Assembly: GCA_942492825.1 (NCBI GenBank)
Contig: OW818635.1
Location: forward strand, 1,116,001 to 1,180,000
Origin: GWE2-51-13 sp942492825
Lineage (GTDB): Bacteria > Bacillota_I > Bacilli_A > Erysipelotrichales > Erysipelotrichaceae
Length of the DNA stretch: 64,000 nt
Reading direction: 5' to 3'
Shown: in pieces, positions 50,814 to 59,585 of the stretch
How positions within the stretch are numbered: position 1 is the stretch's first letter
Layout of the letters: every line of letters starts with the position of its first letter
Position numbers and translations under genes: made by a program
Notes under the pieces: model-generated
Told to the model about the DNA's origin: nothing
Database searches by the model: none
The model's input: only the letters and a program-made list of their open reading frames with translations

Positions 50814-51499
50814 ACTTTGTCTTCCGCCTTACAGAAACGATATCCGATACCATGGACGGTTTGAATATAATGCGGATTGCGCGGATCGTCTTCGATCAGT
50901 TTGCGAAGATGACTGACATGTACCATGATCGTATTGTCATCGACGAAAGAGTCTTGTTGCCAGATGGCTTCGTAAAGTTGGGCTTTGGTGAAGACGCGGG
51001 CAGGATGTTCCATGAAATATTTAAGGAGTTGATACTCTTTGGTATTCAGTATGATTTCTTGATTATCCTTATACACCTGGCAACCGGTCGTATCCAAGGT
51101 AATTTGACCGATGCGCACGTGTGTCGGTAGATTGGTTTGACGTTGACAGCGACGATGTAAGGCTTCGATACGCGCCAAGAGTTCTGACATGGAGAAAGGT
51201 TTGATCAGATAATCATCCGCCCCGAGTCCAAAGCCAAGCACCTTATCCATCTCATCACCGCGTGCGGTCAGAAACATGAATGGAATCTCGGAAAACAAAC
51301 GTACTTGACGTAATAAGTTAAACCCATCCAGGCGCGGCATCATGACATCGCATACCACAAGATCAAATGTTTCATGTTTAATGCGTTCCAACGCCCCGTT
51401 TCCATCTTCTTCGCAAATCACGGTATGGCCTGCTTTTTCGCATTCGAACTTGAGTAGATAGCGTAGATCCGCTTCATCTTCGACGATCAAAAGTTTCAT
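50810..51499 (-). CDS. OmpR-family response regulator
   Basis: This 229-residue regulator has a receiver domain (phosphoacceptor Asp in VVCDVMMP, near residue 50; Thr in LTARGD; Lys in LIKPF) and an OmpR/PhoB winged helix (about 130-225). It is transcribed from TTGTAT-N17-TATAAT with the kinase. Three TTTAAG repeats in the divergent intergenic region are candidate binding sites. Confidence 0.93.
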   Translation of the reverse strand: MKLLIVEDEADLRYLLKFECEKAGHTVICEEDGNGALERIKHETFDLVVCDVMMPRLDGFNLLRQVRLFSEIPFMFLTARGDEMDKVLGFGLGADDYLIKPFSMSELLARIEALHRRCQRQTNLPTHVRIGQITLDTTGCQVYKDNQEIILNTKEYQLLKYFMEHPARVFTKAQLYEAIWQQDSFVDDNTIMVHVSHLRKLIEDDPRNPHYIQTVHGIGYRFCKAEDKV

Positions 51500-51520
51500 G
51501 GAATTACCCTCGTTGTTCCC

Positions 51521-51549
51521 ATTATAGGGGATGAAACTTTCGAATACAA
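51521..51549 (-). promoter_or_regulatory. promoter of the two-component operon
   Basis: TTGTAT (51549-51544), 17-nt spacer and perfect TATAAT (51526-51521). Confidence 0.65.
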
Positions 51550-51574
51550 TCCGACAAGTGTCTTGGTTGAATTG

Positions 51575-51614
51575 TTTAAGGAATCTTTAAGAAACACGCA
51601 GCGATGGATTTAAG
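51575..51614. repeat. three TTTAAG direct repeats between the divergent operons
   Basis: TTTAAG at 51575, 51586 and 51609, spaced 11 and 23 nt, i.e. about one and two helical turns, as at OmpR/PhoB-family tandem sites. They lie upstream of a weak plus-strand -10 (TATGAT, 51625-51630) without a -35. Confidence 0.5.
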
Positions 51615-51659
51615 AACGGAAAACTATGATAAATCCGTAACAACACGGAGGTATTCACG

Positions 51660-52271
51660 ATGTATCTGGAAAACAGTCACTATCACGATTGGTTCGGCAT
51701 TCTCTTCTTTATCGCTTTGTATGGTTCGATCTTGTTTTTATTCCCGTACTACCGCAAAATGCAACGCAAACCGAAAGGCGCGTTCTTCGCCTTCGTCGTC
51801 GCCTTCGCCATCGAAATGCACGGGATCCCCTTCAGTATGTTTTTGATTTCATGGCTCTTCAACCGCGAACTCCCCTTAGGTGTTTTATGGGGTCACACCT
51901 TGTTTCCGTGGATCGGTTATTGGGGCATGTACATCAACATCTTCTTAGCTCTGATTGCATTAGCGATGCTTATCAATGGATGGAAGCAGATCCATCGCGA
52001 CTACTGGTGCAAAGCGGATGGCGAAGGGAAATTGGTCACGACCGGCATTTATACCTACATCCGTCACCCGCAATATGCGGCCCTTCTGTTATTGAGCTTA
52101 GGGATGTGTATCGAATGGATGACGATCCCGATGTTGATCATGTTGCCGACGATGGCGGCAATGTACCTTCGATTGGCGAAACGCGAAGAAGAAGACATGA
52201 AGCATGCGTTTGGAATGGAATATGTGGAATATATGAAAAGGACCAAACGGTTTATCCCGTTTGTATGGTGA
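51660..52271 (+). CDS. membrane methyltransferase of the isoprenylcysteine/phospholipid (ICMT/PEMT) type
   Basis: This 203-residue protein has about five hydrophobic segments and the C-terminal ICMT/PEMT signature LVTTGIYTYIRHPQYA, then AKREEEDMKHAFGMEYVEYMKRTKRFIP (two blocks), which bind S-adenosylmethionine. Bacterial members methylate lipids or small molecules. CGGAGG precedes the ATG. It forms an operon with the serine hydrolase and is divergent from the two-component genes, whose regulator probably controls it. Confidence 0.82.
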   Translation: MYLENSHYHDWFGILFFIALYGSILFLFPYYRKMQRKPKGAFFAFVVAFAIEMHGIPFSMFLISWLFNRELPLGVLWGHTLFPWIGYWGMYINIFLALIALAMLINGWKQIHRDYWCKADGEGKLVTTGIYTYIRHPQYAALLLLSLGMCIEWMTIPMLIMLPTMAAMYLRLAKREEEDMKHAFGMEYVEYMKRTKRFIPFVW

Positions 52272-52275
52272 TACG

Positions 52276-53988
52276 ATGCGTAAACTTATCGTCTTATTGA
52301 TTTGTTTGTTTACTTTACTTCTTTGTCAACCGGTCAGTGCCGCCAACTTCGATACGGTCACCGACGGATTGTCTTCCTATCTTGTTCAATCGACCGGCAT
52401 GATCTATGCGTTTGTGGATCAGGGAGATACGTATTACGGTGGAATGGGGTATGCGGATAAATCCAAACATACCCTAGCCGACCCGATCCGGACACCGTTT
52501 CGCATCGGATCGATCTCGAAGACCTTCGTCGCGATCGCGGTGCTTCAAGCGGTCGAATCGAAGAAACTTGATCTTCATCAGGATATACAAACTTATTTGC
52601 CTGAAGGTCAATTCGACTTTGCGTATCCAATCACTTTGCATCACCTTTTGACCCATTCGGCGGGATTTGAGGATCTGATTAGCGGGATGGTCGTTAGCTC
52701 CAAGAATGAGATGATGTCGCTCTTTGAATGTTTATCGATCTATCAACCGCATCAAGTTTTCGAGCCTGGCAAAGTCAGCTCGTACTCGAATTACGGGATC
52801 GCATTGGCGGCGTATATCGTCGAAGTCGTTACTCAGATGCCCTTTGACGAGTATGCGAAAAAGAATATCTTTGAACCTCTGGGAATGACGATGACGACCT
52901 TCGATCCGCTAACGGATCTACCTGTCTCCAAAGCTTACGACCTGAAGGGCAAAGAAGTCCTCGAACCGATCATCCAGATGTATCCGGAAGGTTCGGTCGT
53001 ATCGACAGCCAAGGATATGTTGAAGTATATGGAATGGTGCTTGGATGAAAATGAAAATCTCTTAACGAATGAATACAAAGATTTACTGTTCTCTCCTCAA
53101 TATGCACTGACGCCTGAGTTCGAGGGATTCGGCTATGCTTGGAATATCCATCGTCACAATCAACACCGGGTTGTGGAAAAACGTGGGGAAACCGCCTACT
53201 TCAATTCCCAGTTGATTCTGATTCCGGAGGCGGATTCCGCGATGTTCGTCAGTTTCAACTCTCCTTTACCTTGGTCGAATATCAAACATCTCAACGATAC
53301 TTTCGTTCAATCCGTATTAGGTCATAAAGAAAACGAACCGAGTGTCAAGGTCACCTCGGATCGCCTCGATGGTACCTATCGCTCGCTGCGCTCTAACTTC
53401 ACTTCGATCGAAAAGCTCTACAGTTTCTTGATGCCTGAGCGAACCTTGCATGTTAAAGGTGATGTGGCTAAAGGATATACCATGAATGGGAGTCCGTTAT
53501 CTGTCATTGGGGAAGATCTCTATGAGTCACCCATCGGTACGATCAAGTTTCTTAAGGATCATGACGATGTCTTCCTGGTAACCGATTCAGCATTGAATTA
53601 CGTAAGAGTCTCACCGTTGGAGAACCCGCAGTGGCAATGGTTCGCAGTCGCGATCTTCACGATTCTCGCCACTGTCAACTTCGTCAAACAAGGCAAACAA
53701 GCATTGCATGTTCGCAAGATCACCCCGGCTTTCGGATTGAGTTCATTGCTTGAGTTAAGTTTGATCGGACTGGTTTGTACCCTGCTTTACGCATTGACGA
53801 CATATAACTTGGCGATTGTTGGCCCTTATCTAACCTTCTTTACCGCAGCCGCCGTCGCCTTCGCCCTGATCGGATATGGATATCAGTCATGGATGCGTCG
53901 TCGTCGCTTCGATCGGATCTATGGCTATGTCGGCTTACTTTCAACGCTCAGTTTCTCATTATGGGCAATTCTAAACAATCTCCTATAA
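52276..53988 (+). CDS. membrane-anchored serine beta-lactamase-like hydrolase
   Basis: This 570-residue protein has a signal peptide (MRKLIVLLICLFTLLLC, cleavage after VSA), a class C-like penicillin-binding domain (about 30-350) with S-I-S-K, the YSN motif and KRGETAYF in the HxG/KTG position, then a beta domain and three C-terminal membrane segments (about 460-475, 490-525, 545-565). Related proteins are D-Ala peptidases or esterases. The start ATG at 52276 follows the methyltransferase stop by 4 nt. Probable role in the envelope, perhaps on peptides or antibiotics. Confidence 0.85.
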   Translation: MRKLIVLLICLFTLLLCQPVSAANFDTVTDGLSSYLVQSTGMIYAFVDQGDTYYGGMGYADKSKHTLADPIRTPFRIGSISKTFVAIAVLQAVESKKLDLHQDIQTYLPEGQFDFAYPITLHHLLTHSAGFEDLISGMVVSSKNEMMSLFECLSIYQPHQVFEPGKVSSYSNYGIALAAYIVEVVTQMPFDEYAKKNIFEPLGMTMTTFDPLTDLPVSKAYDLKGKEVLEPIIQMYPEGSVVSTAKDMLKYMEWCLDENENLLTNEYKDLLFSPQYALTPEFEGFGYAWNIHRHNQHRVVEKRGETAYFNSQLILIPEADSAMFVSFNSPLPWSNIKHLNDTFVQSVLGHKENEPSVKVTSDRLDGTYRSLRSNFTSIEKLYSFLMPERTLHVKGDVAKGYTMNGSPLSVIGEDLYESPIGTIKFLKDHDDVFLVTDSALNYVRVSPLENPQWQWFAVAIFTILATVNFVKQGKQALHVRKITPAFGLSSLLELSLIGLVCTLLYALTTYNLAIVGPYLTFFTAAAVAFALIGYGYQSWMRRRRFDRIYGYVGLLSTLSFSLWAILNNLL

Positions 53989-53991
53989 AAC

Positions 53992-54021
53992 AAAAAAAGC
54001 CTGCATTTACGCAGGCTTTCT
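53992..54021. terminator. bidirectional terminator
   Basis: AAGCCTGC and GCAGGCTT (8 bp, 6-nt loop); TTCTTG follows on the plus strand and seven T on the minus strand. It separates two convergent genes. Confidence 0.85.
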
Positions 54022-54423
54022 TGTGCTGAATTGCCAAACGACACCATACTTATCGACGATGCTGCCATAGAGCGGACTCCAGAACGTTTCTTGAAGTTCC
54101 ATGTCGACGCTGCCTCCGACTTTCAACAGATCGAAGTAACGGCGTGTCTTTTCAACATCATCGCTGACGACGGTCAAGGAAAGATTGTTTCCAACCTTCA
54201 GTTCCATCCCGGGGAAAACATCGCTAAACATGACCGTATCCCCTTCGATAATTAGTTCGGTATGCATGATCAAGTTTTTCGATACATCGTCGAGTGGGTA
54301 GTCCGGATTGGGCATATCGCCGAAACGCATGAAATTTGGCGCAGGGGTTTGGAAAACACTTGCGTAAAAGTGTACGGCTTCTTCACATTGTTGGTTAAAG
54401 TTCACATAGATTTGGACAGGCAT
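54007..54423 (-). CDS. VOC-family (PhnB-like) protein
   Basis: This 138-residue protein has the PhnB/VOC-type beta-alpha-beta-beta-beta fold, with IYVNFNQQCEEAVHFYASVF at the N-terminus (split) and FWSPLYGSIVDKYGVVWQ at the end. Metal ligands are incomplete compared with glyoxalase I. Function unknown; many such proteins bind small hydrophobics or antibiotics. AGGAGG precedes the ATG. Single gene convergent with the serine hydrolase. Confidence 0.85.
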   Translation of the reverse strand: MPVQIYVNFNQQCEEAVHFYASVFQTPAPNFMRFGDMPNPDYPLDDVSKNLIMHTELIIEGDTVMFSDVFPGMELKVGNNLSLTVVSDDVEKTRRYFDLLKVGGSVDMELQETFWSPLYGSIVDKYGVVWQFSTRKPA

Positions 54424-54527
54424 GAATCATCCTCCTTGGATGGAGACATCGTATCAGTTTCTGTCTGGTAAAAAAAGCAGGATGCTTACAGGTTTGTCAT
54501 CCTTTGAAATTCCGTTACCTTCAACAT

Positions 54528-54567
54528 AAAACCCGTCGATTTGTCATTCGGACAGATCGGCGGGTTT
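54528..54567. terminator. long hairpin terminator of the CoA-disulfide reductase gene
   Basis: AAAACCCG/CGGGTTTT extended by CGAT/ATCG and TTGTC/GACAG gives about 17 pairs with a 5-nt loop; it ends in T on both strands. Confidence 0.75.
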
Positions 54568-54584
54568 TGTTTTAATTTATGATC

Positions 54585-57053
54585 CTAGATAAACAAGGTC
54601 GTCCCGGCGTTTTCGTTTTCTGCCAGGTAAGTTCCGACTCCTCCGTATTCGATACCATCCATCAGTTCTTCTTTTTTGATACCCATCAAATCCATGGACA
54701 TGGTACAAGCGATGAAGTTGACCCCAAGTTGTTGCGCCTTCGCCATCATGACTTCGACTTGATCAACATTCTTTTGTTTCATGATGCCTTTGATCATGGC
54801 TTTCCCCATACCGCCCATATTCATACTGGAAAGTTTGAGTTTGGTCGCACCTTTGGGCATCATCCAACCGAACATCGTTTCGATGAAGGTTTTCTTGACG
54901 CTGACGGATTCGGCTTTACGTAACGCATTGAGTCCCCAGAAAGTAAAGAAGACGGTGACTTTCTTCCCTTGTGCCGCGGCACCTTGCGCGATGACCATGG
55001 CAGCCAAGGCTTTATCCAATTCCCCGCTAAACAACACGATCGTGGCGTTCTCGGGAGACGTTCCCAAAGAACTGAGCGAACAATTGGCGGCTTTGTGACC
55101 TTTGACGATCGTCGCGATGAATTTGTTGCCCTCGGTTTTTAAGTTATCCAAGGTGTGTCCGTTGGAAGCGCACCAAGCTTGAATGTCACTGGTGAATCCC
55201 GGATCGGTCGCGATGATCTGGACCGTATCCCCTTCATTGGCTTCTTGAAGCGCTTGATAGGTGGCCATTAACGGACCCGGACATTGAAGTCCGCAGACAT
55301 CGACGGTTTTGAAATCGCTAATGCTTTTTCCCGAAGTCTCATCGACTTTGACCGATTTGACTTTCGGATCGACTCCGGGTTTGTATTGGTAGGCTTTATA
55401 GGTGGAATAACCGCCTGATACGTTATAAAGGTTGGTGAATCCATTCGCCTTTAGGATACGGATTGCGATGTAGGCGCGTAAGCCGACTTGGCAATTGACA
55501 TAAATGGCGGTGTCTTTAGAGACCTTGATTTCATCCAATCGGTTACGTAATTCGTCGACTTCGATGTTGACGGCGTTGGGGAAGTGGCCTGTCGAGAATT
55601 CGATCGGAGTACGGACATCCAGGAAGTATGCCCCTTCTTTCGCCAAGGCTTCGACTTCTTGGACATATGTGACTTTATAGGTGTTTGCGAGTACGTTCTC
55701 GGCGATATACCCCAGAATATTTGTCGGGTCTTTGGCACTGCTGAACGGCGGCGCATAACTGAGTTCGAGATCGGAAAGATCCGTGACTTTCGCATTCAAC
55801 TTGATCGCCGTCGCAATGACGTCGATCCGTTTTTCGGTCCCTTCTTGACCGACTGCCTGTGCGCCTAAGATCGCACCGGTTTCCGGATTGAAGATCAGTT
55901 TCAAGGCGATGTTGGTGGAATTGGGATAATAGGAAGCATGGTTCCCGCGATGCGCATGAACGGCGATATGCGGAATCTTCTTCATCGCCAACATCCTCTG
56001 GTTGTTGCCGGTGGAAGCGACGGTTAAGTTAAAGACTTTGAGGACGGAAGTACCTAAAGAGCCGTTGTAACGGGCGTCGATGCCGTTGATGATGTCGGCG
56101 ACGACACGTCCTTGACGGTTCGCCGGCCAGGCCAGCGCAATCGCCGTGTCATCGCCTGTGACGACATCCTTGACTTGGATGGCATCGCCGATGGCATAGA
56201 TATCTTCAATCAATGCATTCGTTTCCGAATCGTAAACGCGCAGTTTCTCATTGGTGACGATATGTCCGCGCGGACCGATTTTCAATCCGCCTTGTTTGGC
56301 CAATCCGTTTTCCGGGACGACGCCGATCGCGAGAATGACAAGATCGCAATCGATTTCTTTACCGGATTCCAGATGGATCGTATGTCCGTTATTGGTGAAG
56401 TGGGAAACACCGTCACCCAATACGAGTTGAACGCCATGTTGGTTCATTTCTTGATGGACCAATTGCGCCATTTCGAAATCGATCGGCCCGAGGACTTGCG
56501 GCATCTTTTCGACCAAGGTCACTTGAATGCCCCGTTCCATTAGGTTCTCGGCCATTTCGACGCCGATAAATCCACCGCCCACAACGACTGCCGTTTTCGG
56601 TGAATTCGCGAGAATACTGTTGGCGATTCTGTCCGTATCGGGGATGTTGCGCAATACAAACAGATTGTCCGCTTCCTCAATGCCCCGTATGGGAGGTTGG
56701 ATCGGTTTGGCGCCGGGAGATAGGATCAAGACATCGTAACTCTCCACATAGGTCGTATTGGTTTGCGTGTTTCTGACGGTGACCGACTTGGCATTCTTAT
56801 CGATCCCCACGACTTCGTTGAATGGGCGAATGTCGAGATTGAAGCGTTCGCTCATGGCTTCGACGGTTTGAACAATCAATTTGTCATGTTGTTTGATGAC
56901 CCCTCCGATGTAATACGGAAGTCCGCAGTTCGCGAAACTGATGTATTCATCACGTTCAAAGAGGATGATTTTGTCTTCTTCATTTAAACGGCGTAAACGC
57001 GCCGCCGCGGTCGCACCGCCCGCGACCCCTCCTACGATTAGAATCTTTCTCAT
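54585..57053 (-). CDS. CoA-disulfide reductase-rhodanese-TusA-DsrE fusion
   Basis: This 822-residue protein joins four sulfur-handling units: an FAD/NAD(P)H CoA-disulfide reductase/NADH:persulfide reductase (1-450; VGGVAGGATAA, Cys43 in FANCGLP), a rhodanese (about 465-560; active Cys in VNCQVG), a TusA-like domain (about 580-655; CGLQCPGP) and a DsrE/peroxiredoxin-like domain (about 665-822). Related CoADR-rhodanese proteins reduce persulfides or polysulfide. Sulfane-sulfur transfer within one chain is likely. It overlaps the arsR gene, which controls it through an operator covering their promoter. Confidence 0.92.
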   Translation of the reverse strand: MRKILIVGGVAGGATAAARLRRLNEEDKIILFERDEYISFANCGLPYYIGGVIKQHDKLIVQTVEAMSERFNLDIRPFNEVVGIDKNAKSVTVRNTQTNTTYVESYDVLILSPGAKPIQPPIRGIEEADNLFVLRNIPDTDRIANSILANSPKTAVVVGGGFIGVEMAENLMERGIQVTLVEKMPQVLGPIDFEMAQLVHQEMNQHGVQLVLGDGVSHFTNNGHTIHLESGKEIDCDLVILAIGVVPENGLAKQGGLKIGPRGHIVTNEKLRVYDSETNALIEDIYAIGDAIQVKDVVTGDDTAIALAWPANRQGRVVADIINGIDARYNGSLGTSVLKVFNLTVASTGNNQRMLAMKKIPHIAVHAHRGNHASYYPNSTNIALKLIFNPETGAILGAQAVGQEGTEKRIDVIATAIKLNAKVTDLSDLELSYAPPFSSAKDPTNILGYIAENVLANTYKVTYVQEVEALAKEGAYFLDVRTPIEFSTGHFPNAVNIEVDELRNRLDEIKVSKDTAIYVNCQVGLRAYIAIRILKANGFTNLYNVSGGYSTYKAYQYKPGVDPKVKSVKVDETSGKSISDFKTVDVCGLQCPGPLMATYQALQEANEGDTVQIIATDPGFTSDIQAWCASNGHTLDNLKTEGNKFIATIVKGHKAANCSLSSLGTSPENATIVLFSGELDKALAAMVIAQGAAAQGKKVTVFFTFWGLNALRKAESVSVKKTFIETMFGWMMPKGATKLKLSSMNMGGMGKAMIKGIMKQKNVDQVEVMMAKAQQLGVNFIACTMSMDLMGIKKEELMDGIEYGGVGTYLAENENAGTTLFI

Positions 57054-57349
57054 AATTTGACCTTTCCTTCCTCATCAAAGAGGCACACTAACAAACCGAT
57101 GACATCCGGATTCGCGACTTCATAGAGGTGATTGTTGCCGACACGTTTGCGCGCTACGATCTTCGCGGACAAGAGTTTGGCAAGATGTTGGGAGATGACG
57201 GATTGGGAAACATTGAGACATTCTTCCATGTGTGATACGTTGCATGACCCCTGTTTTAAGAGTCCGCGGACGATGCATAAACGGATCGGATGTGCCAAGG
57301 CTTTCAGAATCTCGCTTTTCTCGGTATAAAGTTTTTCGTTGTATTCCAT
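57050..57349 (-). CDS. ArsR-family repressor of the sulfur-transfer operon
   Basis: This 99-residue winged-helix protein has ILKALAHPIRLCIVRGLL and the recognition helix SQSVISQHLAKL. Cys occur at about 25, 36, 44 and 88; a pair could sense persulfide as in SqrR/BigR, rather than metal. No acidic/His metal site stands out. It is the first gene of the operon with the four-domain sulfurtransferase, overlapping it by 4 nt, and has a perfect 26-bp operator over its own promoter. Confidence 0.9.
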   Translation of the reverse strand: MEYNEKLYTEKSEILKALAHPIRLCIVRGLLKQGSCNVSHMEECLNVSQSVISQHLAKLLSAKIVARKRVGNNHLYEVANPDVIGLLVCLFDEEGKVKL

Positions 57350-57369
57350 CAGTTACCTCGCAGTACATT

Positions 57370-57401
57370 AGTATATTAGTGTTATCTAATATACTTGTCA
57401 A
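57370..57401 (-). promoter_or_regulatory. arsR promoter fully overlapped by a 26-bp operator
   Basis: TTGACA (57401-57396), 17-nt spacer, TAATAT (57378-57373). AGTATATTAG-N6-CTAATATACT (57370-57395) is a perfect 10+10 inverted repeat covering the spacer and -10, the typical ArsR operator layout. Confidence 0.85.
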
Positions 57402-57525
57402 TCCTTGAACAAGCATTTCCCATGAATATTTTAAGATTTATTTAGTTGAATCCTTACTTCTGAAAAAGTTGATATAGAACTTTGTGAAGAAGGATTTGAA
57501 TCACTCAAGTAAACTTGATTTGCAT

Positions 57526-57549
57526 AAAAAAAGAAGCACATCGTGCTTC
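57526..57549 (-). terminator. terminator of the DprA-like gene
   Basis: GAAGCAC and GTGCTTC (7 bp, 3-nt loop) followed by seven T on the minus strand. Confidence 0.85.
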
Positions 57550-57551
57550 GA

Positions 57552-58448
57552 TTAGGCAAACTGTTGGATCAGTTCCATCAACTCTTCATCGTTAACGGTA
57601 CTGAAGATATACTTGCTTTCGATAAATTTCAGTGACATCAGAATGTACTTCGGTAAGATGACCGGTTTATGCATGGCCACGCAATAACCGGCTTCCCGAT
57701 GTGCGCTTCCGCCTTCTTTGGCGCTTAATACTACCGATACTTTTCCGATGGACGCCAACATTTTCCCAACCAGTTCGGATTCACTTTTTAACAGCGCGGT
57801 CTGTGTCGGTGGAAAGGGTGAAATGACAAGCGACGGTGCACTGAAGAGTTGACGTTTAATGGAGGATTCTAAGCTTCCTTCCACAAACGACTTTACTAAC
57901 GGGATGTGCAAGATCGACATCCCGGAAAGTCCGGCTTCCTGAAGCCCCGCTTGCGCGCTGGTATCCAGTAGGTCATCGAATCCGGTCGTGACCACATATC
58001 CTTTTTTGGCTAAGGCGACACTTAGTTCTTTGGCGTGGATCATTTCCTTTTCATTGGCGGAACGACTCCCCGTCAAAACGACTTTGGAGTGTTTGCGACC
58101 CAACAGAGCGATGTTTCCACAGGCATAGATAAAAAGCGGCGCGTCTTCTTTTAAGTCCTGTAAGAGCGAAGCGGGATATTCCTCATCGAACTTACTGATG
58201 ATTTTCGTATTGGGCAAGAGTTTCGTAAACGCGGATACGGTTTCCCGTTGCATCATTTGAAACACTTTCGGATAGTCCTGAATAAACCTTGATGCCGGAC
58301 AATGGTTGAAATAGAATTCCGAGACTTGCTGGAGTTCAAGAAACCGATCGCGCGTGATCAGTTGATTCAATCTGGCATCATCTTTGACAAGCTTTCGCAG
58401 GATCTCAAAGTTGATCGCGATTTCTCGATTCCGTTGATAATGGTTCAC
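57552..58448 (-). CDS. DprA/Smf-like (SLOG-fold) protein
   Basis: This 298-residue protein has the Rossmann-like DprA core (about 105-290: VVLTGSRSANE, ALAKKGYVVTTGF, GLQEAGLSG, GGSAHREAGYCVAMHKPVI). The SGLARGID motif of housekeeping DprA is changed to TTGFDDLLD, and no C-terminal winged helix follows. The first 100 residues form a helical domain. It probably binds nucleic acid or a nucleotide, but not as the transformation DprA. It lies 12 nt after a WYL-domain gene in a two-gene operon, an arrangement often seen in defence loci. Confidence 0.78.
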   Translation of the reverse strand: MNHYQRNREIAINFEILRKLVKDDARLNQLITRDRFLELQQVSEFYFNHCPASRFIQDYPKVFQMMQRETVSAFTKLLPNTKIISKFDEEYPASLLQDLKEDAPLFIYACGNIALLGRKHSKVVLTGSRSANEKEMIHAKELSVALAKKGYVVTTGFDDLLDTSAQAGLQEAGLSGMSILHIPLVKSFVEGSLESSIKRQLFSAPSLVISPFPPTQTALLKSESELVGKMLASIGKVSVVLSAKEGGSAHREAGYCVAMHKPVILPKYILMSLKFIESKYIFSTVNDEELMELIQQFA

Positions 58449-58460
58449 TTCGTTCTCCTT

Positions 58461-59441
58461 TTATTGGTAACAGCCTAGCGTTTTTCCTAACATTTCATGA
58501 TAGCGATCGACCGCTTTTTGCGGTCCGATAAGTTGGATCTTGTCCATAAACTGGAAAATCCATGCCAAGAAAGTCGGACTCATTACGACATCCACTGTGA
58601 TCGCAAACGATTCGTCATCGTTAGGACGTAGTTCGATATCATGTCCGAAACGGTCAAGGACGACCCCGATCAAAATCGAATTGACCTTTAGATCGATCGT
58701 CATTTCTTCTCCGCCGAACATATTGAAGATGCGTGAACTGTAATTCATCGCATCCATCGTTTCGATTTCCTTCTCGAAGACTTCATCGCTCATCGCAACA
58801 TCGACCATTTTATCTACCCTGAAATGATTGAATTTGTCATACTTCTCGTTGTACGTGACCAGATAATAGTTCTCATCGTCCCACACCATGAAACACGGAA
58901 TGGTGACATATTTCTCGTTGTTCTTCCGGAAATGACGTTGTTTCGACAAGTCATAGTCGAAATAGCGGAAACTGACCTTATGCTTGGTGCTGATCGCGTT
59001 ATGCAGGATATCGACGCTGTAATAGATGTTCTCGTTGACCGCTTTCAAGCGATTGGTGACATAAACCTGACGAACCAATTGATCGGCCTGATGTACGCTG
59101 GCCAATCCGTTGATCTTACGGATCAACTCTTCGCTTTTCTTCGGCGTGATGAATTTCGAATATTGGACGGCGTCGACCAACAATTTGAGTTCCGGTAGTT
59201 CGAAATCCCGTGAACCGACAAAGTAACGGTTCCTCTTCTCGCGTTGACATAAAATATCCAAACCGTAATCTTGAAGCAGTTCGATATACTCGTAGATGCT
59301 TTTGCGCTCGCTAGTCAAGCCGAGGGATTGTAAGTGATCGATGATGTCCTGCACGGTGACGGTATGGTCTTCGTCGGTCTTCTCCAAAAGAAAACGCATC
59401 ACATACAAAAGCTTCAGTTTACTGTTGCCGGATGGATTCAT
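58461..59441 (-). CDS. WYL-domain transcriptional regulator
   Basis: This 326-residue regulator has an N-terminal winged HTH (about 1-75; TSERKSIYEYIELLQDYG) and a WYL domain (about 140-230; ISTKHKVSFRYFDYD, FMVWDDENYYLVTYNEKYDKFNHFRVDKM in two blocks) plus a C-terminal extension. WYL domains bind nucleic-acid or nucleotide ligands. Promoter TTGCGC-N17-TAAAAT is upstream. It is coupled to the DprA-like gene. Confidence 0.88.
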   Translation of the reverse strand: MNPSGNSKLKLLYVMRFLLEKTDEDHTVTVQDIIDHLQSLGLTSERKSIYEYIELLQDYGLDILCQREKRNRYFVGSRDFELPELKLLVDAVQYSKFITPKKSEELIRKINGLASVHQADQLVRQVYVTNRLKAVNENIYYSVDILHNAISTKHKVSFRYFDYDLSKQRHFRKNNEKYVTIPCFMVWDDENYYLVTYNEKYDKFNHFRVDKMVDVAMSDEVFEKEIETMDAMNYSSRIFNMFGGEEMTIDLKVNSILIGVVLDRFGHDIELRPNDDESFAITVDVVMSPTFLAWIFQFMDKIQLIGPQKAVDRYHEMLGKTLGCYQ

Positions 59442-59462
59442 CGTTTTGCCCTCACTGTTTCT

Positions 59463-59491
59463 ATTTTACACGCTTGGGGTATCCTGCGCAA
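59463..59491 (-). promoter_or_regulatory. promoter of the WYL-dprA-like operon
   Basis: TTGCGC (59491-59486), 17-nt spacer, TAAAAT (59468-59463). Confidence 0.55.
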
Positions 59492-59520
59492 GAGTACAAA
59501 AACAAGGACAGATGATGACG

Positions 59521-59544
59521 AAAAGGGTCGAATTATCGACCCTT
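59521..59544 (-). terminator. terminator of the LURP-one-like gene
   Basis: AAGGGTCGA and TCGACCCTT form a 9-bp stem with a 4-nt loop, T-rich on the minus-strand 3' side (TTTTCG). Confidence 0.75.
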
Positions 59545-59585
59545 ACATAAATTCAAGCAGTAGTTACCGACATTCGGCGGTAAAT

